Source: a virus | IMG/VR virus record: IMGVR_UViG_3300013014_000024 | Location: 1-64,000 of that record | DNA: 64,000 bases | Strand: one strand, 5' to 3' | Shown: piece by piece, positions 16,199 through 24,022 of the stretch | How positions within the stretch are numbered: the stretch's first letter is position 1 | How the letters are laid out: every line of letters begins with the position of its first letter | Notes under the pieces: model-generated | Databases searched by the model: none | What the model saw: only the letters and a program-made list of their open reading frames with translations | What the model was told of the DNA's origin: nothing | Program-made: the position numbers and the translations under genes

Positions 16199-16507
16199 AT
16201 GGATAATTCATCAATATGGGCAGTAATGATTACAGCAATTACCGTTTTAGGCTCCACAAGCGGATGGAGATATTGGGAAAAAAGAGCAATGAGAAAAGAA
16301 AAGGATGAAGATTTTATGAAGAACGATTGCAGAGATAGAATCATAAAACTTGAAACCTTATTATCAGACGGTAGTAAAGAAAAAGATGAAATGAGACAAT
16401 TAATATTACAATTAACTGAAAAAGTTGCCGCATTATCAGTTAAAGTTGAATTCTTGCAAAAAGAAAATAATGAATTGCATAGTAGAATAAATTCCGGAGC
16501 AATATAA
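16199..16507 (+). CDS. Small membrane protein with coiled coil
   Basis: One N-terminal membrane helix (SIWAVMITAITVLGSTSGW) followed by a long charged coiled coil (MRQLILQLTEKVAALSVKV). This layout fits a phage membrane-tethered accessory or spanin-like component. It is followed 3 nt later by a tagged peptidoglycan-binding protein, so a role at the cell envelope is likely. The exact function is not established. Confidence 0.6.
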   Translation: MDNSSIWAVMITAITVLGSTSGWRYWEKRAMRKEKDEDFMKNDCRDRIIKLETLLSDGSKEKDEMRQLILQLTEKVAALSVKVEFLQKENNELHSRINSGAI

Positions 16508-16510
16508 ATT

Positions 16511-17554
16511 ATGAAGAAAGTAATAAAACTGACTGAGGAAGATTTAAAAAAAATTGTTAAAAAAGTTTTGAATGAGCAATCTAAGTTTCTCATACCCACA
16601 TATTCACCTTTAAACCCAAATGCAAATAAAGAAAATATTAACCCAAAAAACTTGAAACTAGGTGACGGAGGAAGAAATAATCCAAAACAAATTAATGATG
16701 TAAAAGAATTACAGTCAAAATTATTTAAATTAGGATTTTTAAAAACTAAATCGATGACCCCAACAGGGTATTTTGGTACTCTAACAAAAGCAGCATTAAA
16801 AAGATACGAAAGTAAGAATTCACTAAAAGTTGAACCTAAACAAGAAAAATATACATGTGTTGGAATTTCAAAAGAAGAATGTTCAAAAATAAATTCTAAA
16901 CAAGACACAATAATTAGCACTGGTGACGATAAAAGGTGTGCTGCGTATATGATAAAATGTTTATCAACATACAATGAAGAATTGGTTAAGCGTAAATCAA
17001 ATGCATGGTTTGCTTTTCAAAATATGAAAGCTAAAGGTGTTGAAAAATACAACATGTTTGGAACTGATGATATTAAATGGAATGAAATTTATACCAATTT
17101 AGTTAAAAACAAAGTAAGTCCTCAGATATGTGATTGTTATAAAGATGACCACATGGATGGAAAATGCAAAGGAAATATTCCTCAAATAGTTACAAATAGT
17201 TATCCACAAAGAACTTCATTTAATTATAAAAATTTACAGCTTGGAGATATTGTAGGGATGTATTATAATGCATCAACAAATAAAGGGCAAGCATTCTGTC
17301 AGAGAATTAAATTACAAGGTTTACAGAACGACGGTAATGTGAAAGTGAAAGGTAAATTCACTTTTAACACTCATGTTGGGTTTGTCACAGCAATTAAGGA
17401 TGGTATGCCGATAATATTACACAACATTGGCAACGAAACCCAAGGTTTACATCATGCAACCCCGGCTAATAAATTATTAAGTAAAAATGATGCTATGATA
17501 GTTTGGGTTGTGTCTGATAATGAAGTGTCAAAAAATATTAACTCTACTAAATGA
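16511..17554 (+). CDS. Tagged peptidoglycan-binding protein
   Basis: Tag MKKVIKLTEEDLKKIVKKVL-NEQ. Residues about 65-105 (VKELQSKLFKLGFLKT...TGYFGTLTKAALKRYE) form a PG_binding_1 repeat. The C-terminal half contains four or more Cys and a late GFVTAI...LHNIG segment that resembles the strand around the catalytic His of NlpC/P60 or CHAP folds, but the catalytic triad is not proven. The stop overlaps the next start by 4 nt. A packaged cell-wall enzyme used for entry is the likely role. Confidence 0.65.
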   Translation: MKKVIKLTEEDLKKIVKKVLNEQSKFLIPTYSPLNPNANKENINPKNLKLGDGGRNNPKQINDVKELQSKLFKLGFLKTKSMTPTGYFGTLTKAALKRYESKNSLKVEPKQEKYTCVGISKEECSKINSKQDTIISTGDDKRCAAYMIKCLSTYNEELVKRKSNAWFAFQNMKAKGVEKYNMFGTDDIKWNEIYTNLVKNKVSPQICDCYKDDHMDGKCKGNIPQIVTNSYPQRTSFNYKNLQLGDIVGMYYNASTNKGQAFCQRIKLQGLQNDGNVKVKGKFTFNTHVGFVTAIKDGMPIILHNIGNETQGLHHATPANKLLSKNDAMIVWVVSDNEVSKNINSTK

Positions 17555-18555
17555 AAAGAATTATAAAGTTAACAGAGGAGGATTTAGGTGAAATAATTAA
17601 AAGAATTTTATCTGAACAACCTGACGAAAAAATGCCAGGACATATAGAAAGATTTGGGTACAAGTCCAATAACCCAAAAAGTATTGGCCCTGCAATCGAA
17701 GCTCAAGATAAATACTTTAAAGAAATAAATACTGGTGTTAATAATTTCATTAAAAGTTTTGGTATTATAAGTTGCGTACCATATACAATGGTTCCACTAG
17801 TTGTTTATGTGATGATAAATAAAAAATACATAATTTCAAAATTAGGAATTACTGAAAAAGAATTAATAATGTTTTTAAAAGCATCTATTGGAATTATCGG
17901 TAGGGAATCTAATTTTACCAAATTTATTAGTTTTAGTAAAGGTCAGTTTGAAATCACCCCAAGGTATTTTAAAAAAAATGTGTACAATTTTTTAAACAGA
18001 TATGAATGGGCAAGAAAACACAAGTTGGGTGGTAGAACAGGTAGTTATGGTCCGGCACAAATACGTTTATCAACATGGAATAATCTTAATATGGAAAAAT
18101 TGTTCAACATAAATGGAGACCAAATATATACTGTAATTGGCGCCGGAATGGGGGCAATAGTTAATCTAGTAAATAATTATAAATTAGCAAAAACGGTAGG
18201 ATATTCATCATCAAAAGCAACAAACACTCCTGGAACAGGTAACGGGGCGTTAGATATTTCAATAGCCGCACATAATATCGGAAAACCAATTAAATGGTGT
18301 AAAACAAATGATAAAAATTATGCAGCACCATGTAATGCAAAAGACCATAAATATTTACCATACCCTAAGAAACAACCAAATTTAATTTTAACGGTATTAC
18401 CTCAAGAAATACCAAACTATATTCCGAACAAAATGACTGAAAAGTATAAAGGAGAATATGAGGGAGTCCCATTAACTACTCACAATTATGTTAAAGAAGT
18501 CGCAGGGTATATGTCAAATTATGAATGTTTAAATGGTATTGAAAAAATCAATTAA
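17551..18555 (+). CDS. Tagged transglycosylase/lysozyme-like protein
   Basis: Tag MKRIIKLTEEDLGEIIKRIL-SEQ. The core has IIGRESNFTKF (about 112-122, with the candidate catalytic Glu), then TGSYGPAQIRLSTWNN (about 163-178), matching the ES.F ... GPAQI pattern of SLT-type lytic transglycosylases. It would cleave the glycan strand of peptidoglycan. ATGA overlap with the PG-binding gene implies joint production. The tag suggests a virion enzyme rather than the late endolysin. Confidence 0.7.
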   Translation: MKRIIKLTEEDLGEIIKRILSEQPDEKMPGHIERFGYKSNNPKSIGPAIEAQDKYFKEINTGVNNFIKSFGIISCVPYTMVPLVVYVMINKKYIISKLGITEKELIMFLKASIGIIGRESNFTKFISFSKGQFEITPRYFKKNVYNFLNRYEWARKHKLGGRTGSYGPAQIRLSTWNNLNMEKLFNINGDQIYTVIGAGMGAIVNLVNNYKLAKTVGYSSSKATNTPGTGNGALDISIAAHNIGKPIKWCKTNDKNYAAPCNAKDHKYLPYPKKQPNLILTVLPQEIPNYIPNKMTEKYKGEYEGVPLTTHNYVKEVAGYMSNYECLNGIEKIN

Positions 18556-19276
18556 ATTTTCCTGTTATATATGTAAATGGCTTATGTATTTTTAGTCTTT
18601 TTTTATCTATGTCAGATACCGAATGATAACAATGAGTATAATTACCATCTTTAACTAAAACCTCAATAGAAGACCCCCCATCAAATATAAGGGCATCTAT
18701 CATCCCTTCAGACTTACCCATGATAGAAATATCTTTAATACTAACTAAACCATTTCTTCCTGAATGTATTAATATTAAATTACCATCTTTGTCTTTACCT
18801 AATAAAGTTCTGTATGTTTTCCATTTAGAAAGTCTTGATTTAAAAATTGATTCGTTTAAAACACCATTCTTTATTCCTATGTATTTTGTTTGAGTAGAGT
18901 ATAAAGACGAAGGTCTACTATATAAAGTTATTGTTGGGTTACCTCCGTTTGAAGTAAAATATCCTCCCATCTTTACTTTTTTATTTATTAATTTCCCATT
19001 AACTAAAACTTCTCCAATTGGGGATTGATTTGTGAAAAAATTAGAATTTAGATAAAAATCAACATTTTCGTCATTTTTACTATCTACTTTATAGCTCATT
19101 TTATTTTTGAAAATTTTTACAATAAAAATATCTCCGGTTCCAAAAGATATTTTTTTTACAGTACATCTTTTAGAAGTGTGTAAAAAATCATTCTTAATTG
19201 ATTTATCAGATGAATTTGCAAAAATTCCTACAAATAAAATAAATGTTAAAATGAATAACGATATTTTTGTTTTCAT
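18548..19276 (-). CDS. Secreted NAGPA-domain (phosphodiester glycosidase-like) protein
   Basis: Signal peptide MKTKISLFILTFILFVGIFA. The C-terminal part has ALIFDGGSSIEVLV, the D-G-G-S-S motif of the NAGPA family, and the preceding SGRNGLVSIKDI segment fits too. Family members remove sugar phosphodiester caps. On the host surface or outside it may modify exopolysaccharide. The ATG at 19276 lies 4 nt after a TATATTTG box on the minus strand, so expression is probably early and leaderless. It overlaps the preceding gene end by 8 nt, convergent. Confidence 0.7.
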   Translation of the reverse strand: MKTKISLFILTFILFVGIFANSSDKSIKNDFLHTSKRCTVKKISFGTGDIFIVKIFKNKMSYKVDSKNDENVDFYLNSNFFTNQSPIGEVLVNGKLINKKVKMGGYFTSNGGNPTITLYSRPSSLYSTQTKYIGIKNGVLNESIFKSRLSKWKTYRTLLGKDKDGNLILIHSGRNGLVSIKDISIMGKSEGMIDALIFDGGSSIEVLVKDGNYTHCYHSVSDIDKKRLKIHKPFTYITGKFN

Positions 19277-19280
19277 GATG

Positions 19281-19288
19281 CAAATATA
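19281..19288 (-). promoter_or_regulatory. Bacteroidota-type -7 box, leaderless gene
   Basis: Minus-strand TATATTTG ends 4 nt before the ATG at 19276. Confidence 0.6.
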
Positions 19289-19316
19289 TGAAAACAAATT
19301 TAAATTAGAAAAAAAA

Positions 19317-19604
19317 TTAAACATCCCATCTTACCATACACTTAATAGATGCTTCAGGAAAAATGAGATATACGATGTCTTGGATTAGGTAATCAGCTAA
19401 AGACCTATCCAAGACTTCTTCATTTATGGAATCTCCCAAAATAATCACAGACTCAACCAATATAGAATTAGTCGTTATAGACGGATTTAAGGTATGTATT
19501 TTGATTTTAGAACCTTTACCATACATCAACTCCACTTCCTCCTTTTTAAGGACGTTAAGGTACTTCTCAATGATGTTTATATACCTTTGTTTTGGAGTTT
19601 TCAT
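19317..19604 (-). CDS. Hypothetical protein, 95 aa
   Basis: Starts MKTPKQRYINIIEKYLNVLK with a helical front, then beta strands (NSILVESVIILGD). No domain recognised. It lies back-to-back with a tagged plus-strand gene. Confidence 0.55.
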   Translation of the reverse strand: MKTPKQRYINIIEKYLNVLKKEEVELMYGKGSKIKIHTLNPSITTNSILVESVIILGDSINEEVLDRSLADYLIQDIVYLIFPEASIKCMVRWDV

Positions 19605-19676
19605 ATTGAAATATAATAAAATACTAATTTATTTCATATATACCTTTTGAAGATAAATATTGATATATTTATTTAT

Positions 19677-19967
19677 ATGATATTATCAGAGCAAGAAAAA
19701 GAAGATATTCGTAAGAAATATGAAGGAAATTATTCAAATGAAATTTTAATTCATTTGAGGAGGAATTACCCTGTTTATGAATTCAATATGAAATTTATGG
19801 ACTCTCCAGTCAAACAGATTTTAGTGGATGACAAATTGTATATGCTTTCTCAAAATAAGAAGTATTTGGTTAATAAAATATCTTCCGTATTAGAAGATAC
19901 ATTCACATCAGTAGAAAAACCTATCTTAAGAAGAACGGTAAAATTTTATTTAGATATGTTAAGATAA
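19677..19967 (+). CDS. Tagged protein, 96 aa
   Basis: Starts MILSEQEKEDIRKKYEGN, the third tag type. The ATG at 19677 is 4 nt after a TATTTAT box (19666-19672), which settles the start. The body has strands and a helical end. Unknown. Confidence 0.6.
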   Translation: MILSEQEKEDIRKKYEGNYSNEILIHLRRNYPVYEFNMKFMDSPVKQILVDDKLYMLSQNKKYLVNKISSVLEDTFTSVEKPILRRTVKFYLDMLR

Positions 19968-19993
19968 AATTTGATTGGTTCAAAAATACTTCA

Positions 19994-20001
19994 TACATTT
20001 G
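19994..20001 (+). promoter_or_regulatory. Bacteroidota-type promoter for tRNA-like gene
   Basis: TACATTTG, with TTG about 20 nt upstream. A perfect 8-bp hairpin (GAATTGAG/CTCAATTC) follows in the leader before the tRNA-like gene at 20069. Confidence 0.55.
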
Positions 20002-20068
20002 TAAAAGAATTGAGGCCCATAGGTAATGAAAGATACTCAGGTTACTCAATTCAAGTTTTTTCACATAT

Positions 20069-20161
20069 GGTTGTGGTAGCTCAGTTGTGAAGCATGACTT
20101 CACATAGGTAGAGCATCGGTGTGAAAGCCGTGTGCCAGTGGTTCGATTCCACTCCCAACCA
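20069..20161 (+). tRNA. tRNA-like gene with D-loop hairpin insertion
   Basis: D-arm parts TAGCTCAG and GGTAGAGC are present but separated by an inserted perfect hairpin TGTGAAG/CTTCACA. The T-arm AGTGG-TTCGATT-CCACT is perfect and the acceptor strands GGTTG/CAACC pair. The anticodon region CGGTGTGAAAGCCG does not give a clean 5-bp stem with a 7-nt loop; a His (GTG) or Phe (GAA) reading is possible, so I leave the identity open. Followed by CA. Confidence 0.55.
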
Positions 20162-20204
20162 CAGAAATTTCTTTAATAAATTTGACAGGTTGTAAAATCT
20201 CTCG

Positions 20205-20212
20205 TATATTTG
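20205..20212 (+). promoter_or_regulatory. Bacteroidota-type promoter for a noncoding unit
   Basis: TATATTTG with TTTG 20 nt upstream (20181-20184), close to the -33/-7 consensus. The bases that follow (TAAAAGAA) match those after the 19994 box. Confidence 0.6.
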
Positions 20213-20216
20213 TAAA

Positions 20217-20528
20217 AGAAATAAGGACAGAGGAATTTTTTTTGGTTGTTTCCCTATACTCACCAAAGTTACTTTTTCTCCTCTCTAAATATTAAAAATA
20301 TAACTTGAATAAATGCGGGCGGACCTACAGATTGGTAATCTAACTCCTTCCGAAATTGGAAAAACATAACCAGGTCTTTTTTGTATAGGTTTTTGTTCAG
20401 ACTTTAAATTGAATAAAAAGGAGAGCGTCCTTCTCTAACGGCACCGTTTAAATTGCCGAACCTTTAAAATTAAACACACATTGTCCTGACGGGGACTAAA
20501 AAAAGGGAGGCGACGGTCTCCCTTTTTT
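20217..20528 (+). ncRNA. Structured noncoding transcription unit
   Basis: About 310 nt lie between a good promoter (20205) and a terminator (20498-20528) with no gene. Hairpins include AGAGGA/TCCTCT (from 20226), a three-way candidate GGACCT...AGGTCT enclosing AGATT/AATCT and TTCC/GGAA (20315-20378), CGGCA/TGCCG near 20440, and GTCC/GGAC near 20483. It lacks tmRNA or RNase P signatures I can recognise. It may be one RNA or two. Confidence 0.5.
20498..20528 (+). terminator. Rho-independent terminator
   Basis: GGGAG (20505-20509) pairs with CTCCC (20518-20522) between A7 and T6 runs. It ends the noncoding unit. Confidence 0.75.
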
Positions 20529-20562
20529 GTTATATTTATTGGTAAGTAAATTACCAAATACT

Positions 20563-20817
20563 ATGAAAAAATTTCTATCGTCAATGTTTAGCGATGACAA
20601 TTCAATTAACGAAAAAGCCGTTATCGGAGTTATGTCATTTATTATGATGTCTATGTTTGCTCTTGCAGATATTATTACAGGTGCCATAGGTAAGGATTTA
20701 GTTATAAATGAATTTATTTATGACTCATTCAAATGGTTAACAATAGCCTGTTTTGGTATTGCAAGTGTTGATAAGTTCATCAACAAAAAAGACACAGGGG
20801 AAAATCCTGAAAGTTAA
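20563..20817 (+). CDS. Holin-like membrane protein
   Basis: An 84-residue protein with two hydrophobic helices (AVIGVMSFIMMSMFALADII; WLTIACFGIASV) and charged ends, the usual form of a small holin. Start at 20563 (MKKFLSSMF). No endolysin is adjacent; the nearest wall enzymes are at 16511-18555. Terminator at 20824. Confidence 0.55.
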   Translation: MKKFLSSMFSDDNSINEKAVIGVMSFIMMSMFALADIITGAIGKDLVINEFIYDSFKWLTIACFGIASVDKFINKKDTGENPES

Positions 20818-20823
20818 TTTAAG

Positions 20824-20850
20824 TCCCCCTCTTTATTGTAGGGGGATTTT
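20824..20850 (+). terminator. Rho-independent terminator
   Basis: TCCCCCT pairs with AGGGGGA followed by T4-A-T8. A closely similar terminator (same loop start TTTATTG) recurs at 21365, suggesting duplication. Confidence 0.7.
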
Positions 20851-20863
20851 TATTTTTTTTGAG

Positions 20864-20870
20864 TATTTAT
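20864..20870 (+). promoter_or_regulatory. TATTTAT box, A-rich leader class
   Basis: TATTTAT lies 16 nt before the ATG at 20887. Leader AATAAAATAAAAATTT resembles that at 5218. Confidence 0.5.
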
Positions 20871-20886
20871 AATAAAATAAAAATTT

Positions 20887-21339
20887 ATGAAAAGAATAGT
20901 AAGATTAACTGAATCTGATTTAGTCAGATTGGTTAAAAGAGTAATTAAAGAACAAGATGATAGTTTTTTTGACGAACTTGAAAATGATTTAGATAATGAC
21001 AATTTTGAATCCGATTTTTCATATGATAGTGAAAGAAATGACATTCGTAGTATGGGAAAATCAGGAAATTTAAAACACGAATCTAATAAAGATTTTGTTG
21101 TTTTAGATGGATTTAATTCTAAATCAGTACAAAAAGCAATTTCAAAGTTACCTAAAACCGTTAAATTTATTAATTTTAGTAATTGTGAAAATGCTGATTT
21201 TAGTGGAGTTAATTTATGTGAATATCCAGAATTAGTATTTGTAAACGTTAAAGGAACTCCAAACAATTTTGAAGAAACTCAAGAAGATTGTTATGAAACA
21301 CTTGGCAATGGTTATAGTTTTAATAGTGATAAGGATTAA
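20887..21339 (+). CDS. Tagged protein with short solenoid-like region
   Basis: Tag MKRIVRLTESDLVRLVKRVI-KEQ. After an acidic linker, residues about 88-125 (VKFINFSNCENADFSGVNLC, LVFVNVKGTP) look like two to three turns of a leucine-rich or pentapeptide-type solenoid. It may bind a host protein after delivery; that is inference. Confidence 0.6.
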   Translation: MKRIVRLTESDLVRLVKRVIKEQDDSFFDELENDLDNDNFESDFSYDSERNDIRSMGKSGNLKHESNKDFVVLDGFNSKSVQKAISKLPKTVKFINFSNCENADFSGVNLCEYPELVFVNVKGTPNNFEETQEDCYETLGNGYSFNSDKD

Positions 21340-21364
21340 TAATCAATAATGTTTATATTTTAAG

Positions 21365-21390
21365 TCCCCTCTTTATTGGAGGGGATTTTT
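21365..21390 (+). terminator. Rho-independent terminator
   Basis: TCCCCTC pairs with GAGGGGA followed by T5. Near copy of the terminator at 20824. Confidence 0.7.
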
Positions 21391-21414
21391 ATTTACATTA
21401 GATATTTATTATTA

Positions 21415-22548
21415 ATGAAAATTATTATTACTGAAAGTCAGTATCTGACTCTTTTAATTGAAGAAAAAAAATCTAAAGAGATTGAAGGGTGCACGGTATT
21501 TAAAGACATCAATCTAAGAGAGTTTTGTAAATCTGTAGAATCACATATATCAGAAAATCTTTCAGAATATTCTCCCTATATGGAATCTTTGATTAAAACG
21601 TATTTTTCGAGTAACAAGAGAATATCCAAAATCCAAATGGAAGAATTAAATAATGAGTCTGACATTGTAAAAAATGGATTAGATGAAATTGACGAAGTTG
21701 TTAAAGATTTATCAAAGAATTGTCCGAATGCAGAAAATATCGCAAAAGAGTTGAGAGAAAAATGGATGTCTAAATACAACGTTTATTTCAAAGATGGGAA
21801 CGGTAATTATCACTTAATCAATAGATTAAATACCAATTATACCGCTATGGCGGTTTTGGTGACCTTTTTCTATGAAGATTTAATAGAACAAGTAAGAACT
21901 TGGACTACAAGACAAAAAACACCAAGTAAATTTTTTATAGAAAATTGGGTCGACCATTTTTTTTATCCAAATGTTCAACTTATTGACCCTAGAAAAGGAA
22001 TTGAAAATGATAAAGTGGGTGAAAACAAAAAATTAGTCAAGACTCCGAATAAAATTTTACTATTAAATAAAATTTTAAACCCACAAGAATTCAAAGTCGA
22101 AAAATCAGAATATCATGATAATTTCATGAGAGCCCTTGTACAAGTAAGGGAAAAAGGTTTTCAAACTGAACAATTATTTGAAAATATGTTAAAAGATAAT
22201 AAAATTGTTTATAAAAAATATAACTATGACTATTCTTTTGTTGATATGATTTTAGGTATTGATTTTCTTATAAAACAAATGAGAGATAATTCAGATTATT
22301 GGGTTCCAGTACAAGTTAAAAGTACGTTTAGAGAAAAATACAACTTGATTGATAAATTTAAATGTACAAAAGTTATCAAACCCGAACTTTCGAAGGTTAA
22401 TGATAAGTATGATTTTGAAATAGGCGGAATTAGAGGATTTGAAGAATATTTTTGTAAGGAACACAGTTATTGTAGAAAAAAAGAAAAGGAAAAAGTTTAT
22501 GCTCCTCTATCAGTAGACTATTTCTCTTCAAGAGAAGGAAAAATATAA
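21415..22548 (+). CDS. Tagged PD-(D/E)XK-like nuclease candidate
   Basis: Tag MKIIITESQYLTLLIEE; TATTTAT box 5 nt upstream (21403-21409). Residues about 255-310 contain TEQLFENMLKDNKIVYKKYN, MILGIDFLI and then WVPVQVKST: an acidic residue in GID followed about 20 residues later by Q-V-K fits the D...(E/Q)xK core of the PD-(D/E)XK fold. The 377-residue protein could be an injected nuclease that attacks host or competitor DNA. The product of 22783 has the same core. Confidence 0.5.
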   Translation: MKIIITESQYLTLLIEEKKSKEIEGCTVFKDINLREFCKSVESHISENLSEYSPYMESLIKTYFSSNKRISKIQMEELNNESDIVKNGLDEIDEVVKDLSKNCPNAENIAKELREKWMSKYNVYFKDGNGNYHLINRLNTNYTAMAVLVTFFYEDLIEQVRTWTTRQKTPSKFFIENWVDHFFYPNVQLIDPRKGIENDKVGENKKLVKTPNKILLLNKILNPQEFKVEKSEYHDNFMRALVQVREKGFQTEQLFENMLKDNKIVYKKYNYDYSFVDMILGIDFLIKQMRDNSDYWVPVQVKSTFREKYNLIDKFKCTKVIKPELSKVNDKYDFEIGGIRGFEEYFCKEHSYCRKKEKEKVYAPLSVDYFSSREGKI

Positions 22549-22555
22549 TTTTTCA

Positions 22556-22563
22556 TATCTTTG
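22556..22563 (+). promoter_or_regulatory. Bacteroidota-type -7 box, leaderless gene
   Basis: TATCTTTG ends 4 nt before the ATG at 22568. Confidence 0.6.
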
Positions 22564-22567
22564 TAAC

Positions 22568-22777
22568 ATGCCATTCGAAAAAAAATTAGAATCAAAACCC
22601 GTTAAATGGGAAGTCGTTTATGAGGACGAAGAATCTATTTCCATTTGGAGATATGATACAAGGAAAACTACATTTGGACCTGTTGAAGTAGAGTATAAAT
22701 GGAAACGCTCATTCAAACCTTGGAATAATAAGAAAAAAACGATGGGTGAAATAGTTAAGGATATGAAAAATAAATAA
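22568..22777 (+). CDS. Hypothetical protein, 69 aa
   Basis: Small basic protein (WEVVYEDEESISIWRYDTRK), one beta-hairpin-like region and a Lys-rich end. Host-type promoter box exactly 4 nt upstream. Next gene starts 5 nt downstream. Unknown. Confidence 0.6.
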   Translation: MPFEKKLESKPVKWEVVYEDEESISIWRYDTRKTTFGPVEVEYKWKRSFKPWNNKKKTMGEIVKDMKNK

Positions 22778-22782
22778 AAAAT

Positions 22783-23595
22783 ATGATGATGGACGAAACC
22801 ATATTAAGGAAAAAAATAAAAATTTTATTAGAATCTTACAAGTCTTCATACAGTATACCTGCACTCATAAGACACCAATTAGAATTGATATATAAACCTC
22901 TCGGAATGTGGGGGAAAGCACCTAATCCTGATGATAATTGTCAAACAGGTTTTGGGGTGATAAATATATTTCCACATTCAGAAAATGACAAATGGTCAAT
23001 ACTGAATCGTTTTGATACAAATTTTAAAGTCAAAGAAAGATTAGAATTCTTATTTTCTGAAAATAACAAACAAACTTTAAACCCAATTTCATTTGAAAGT
23101 TGGATTGAAGAAAATAGAAACGATTTGTTTGGTCCTGACGGAAAGTATACAGAAGAATTGGTGGATTTGAATATGCATACAATAATGATTGGTAATAAGA
23201 ATGAAGATTTCGCTGTTGAAGTACTAAAAGGACGATTTCCAAACACAAAAATTATAAGGTATTGTTCTGGAGATTTTAGAGACACTATACAAGGTATTGA
23301 TATAAGAATTGATTATAAACCTACTCCATATAATGTACAGGTCAAACCACTTATAAGTGTTAGTTCATATATAGATTCAGAGGGGAATATTTTTTTTGAG
23401 GTGACTTGTTATTTGAATACTAGTAAATATTCTGAAAAGAATGTGGACGTTTTTATGTTTGTTAATCCAATGACAAATCAGTTCATTTTATTTAAAAATA
23501 AAAAAGATAAAATTACTCAAATAGAAAATAACTTAATAAGATTTTACGAACGTCCAGTGTATACCAACATAACCGTAGAAACAGAAGAAAAATAA
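22783..23595 (+). CDS. PD-(D/E)XK-like protein with LLES-ending N terminus
   Basis: N terminus MMMDETILRKKIKILLES is a weak tag variant. The centre reads NEDFAVEVLKGRFPNTKIIR (helix with acidic residue), then QGIDIRIDYK...YNVQVKPL: GID followed by Q-V-K, the same active-site pattern as in the gene at 21415. This supports a shared restriction-endonuclease-like fold. The C terminus has aromatic strands. Function uncertain. Confidence 0.5.
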   Translation: MMMDETILRKKIKILLESYKSSYSIPALIRHQLELIYKPLGMWGKAPNPDDNCQTGFGVINIFPHSENDKWSILNRFDTNFKVKERLEFLFSENNKQTLNPISFESWIEENRNDLFGPDGKYTEELVDLNMHTIMIGNKNEDFAVEVLKGRFPNTKIIRYCSGDFRDTIQGIDIRIDYKPTPYNVQVKPLISVSSYIDSEGNIFFEVTCYLNTSKYSEKNVDVFMFVNPMTNQFILFKNKKDKITQIENNLIRFYERPVYTNITVETEEK

Positions 23596-23611
23596 ATAAC
23601 TTTTATGATAC

Positions 23612-23643
23612 AAAAAAAGGTCAGATTATTCTGACCTTTTTTT
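23612..23643. terminator. Bidirectional terminator
   Basis: Perfect 14-bp stem (A7-GGTCAGA with TCTGACC-T7) around TTAT, between convergent genes. Confidence 0.8.
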
Positions 23644-24022
23644 ATTGATTTAACTGTTTTTCATAGTTCCTCAATAAAAATGTAATATTTTCTTTTCCTA
23701 CAGGATTTGCCGAATGTACATTCCATTTAGGAATCGGTAATTCATTTTTTAAACAATAATTACACACCCATTTTGCCGCATCATAACCTGTTTTTTCATT
23801 AAACTCTGTTTCTTGTGGATTTGGCGGATTTTCATGACCTCCATTATTAAAAAAATATTTGGTGTGTTCTTTTGATAAATCGTGGTCAAAAGAAATTTCA
23901 TCAGGCATCCCGTTTAGTAGAATGTAATCAACAAATTCTTCGTAAGACCTAACAATATCCCAACCCTCAGTCTTTGGAGTTCTTATGTCGTCTAAATATA
24001 GTTTTTTGTATTCCATTTTCAT
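23642..24022 (-). CDS. Cyclic-phosphate-processing receiver-like (cREC) protein
   Basis: Shows KLYLDDIRTPKTEGW at the N terminus, then DEISFDHDLSKEHTK and, near the end, WNVHSANPVGKENI. These three blocks (LDD.R.P; SFDHDL; HSANP.G) define the receiver-like domain linked to RNA-end cyclic phosphate processing. It would act on RNA termini made by ribonuclease damage. It could pair with the RNA ligase (38900) and HAD protein (61196). Start at 24022 or 24016. Confidence 0.75.
   Translation of the reverse strand: MKMEYKKLYLDDIRTPKTEGWDIVRSYEEFVDYILLNGMPDEISFDHDLSKEHTKYFFNNGGHENPPNPQETEFNEKTGYDAAKWVCNYCLKNELPIPKWNVHSANPVGKENITFLLRNYEKQLNQ

Noticed and set aside
16168-16974. Long minus-strand open frame of 268 codons
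   Set aside because: It lies opposite the coiled-coil membrane gene and the tagged PG-binding gene; its product is an Ser/Phe-rich shadow with no motif or promoter.
20069-20161. Firm call of tRNA-His (GTG) or tRNA-Phe (GAA)
   Set aside because: Neither reading gives a normal 5-bp stem and 7-nt loop, and clean tRNA-His and tRNA-Phe genes exist at 58636 and 55264.
20217-20528. tmRNA or RNase P RNA
   Set aside because: The unit lacks a tRNA-like T-arm and terminal CCA for tmRNA, and I could not find the conserved P4-type sequences of RNase P RNA.
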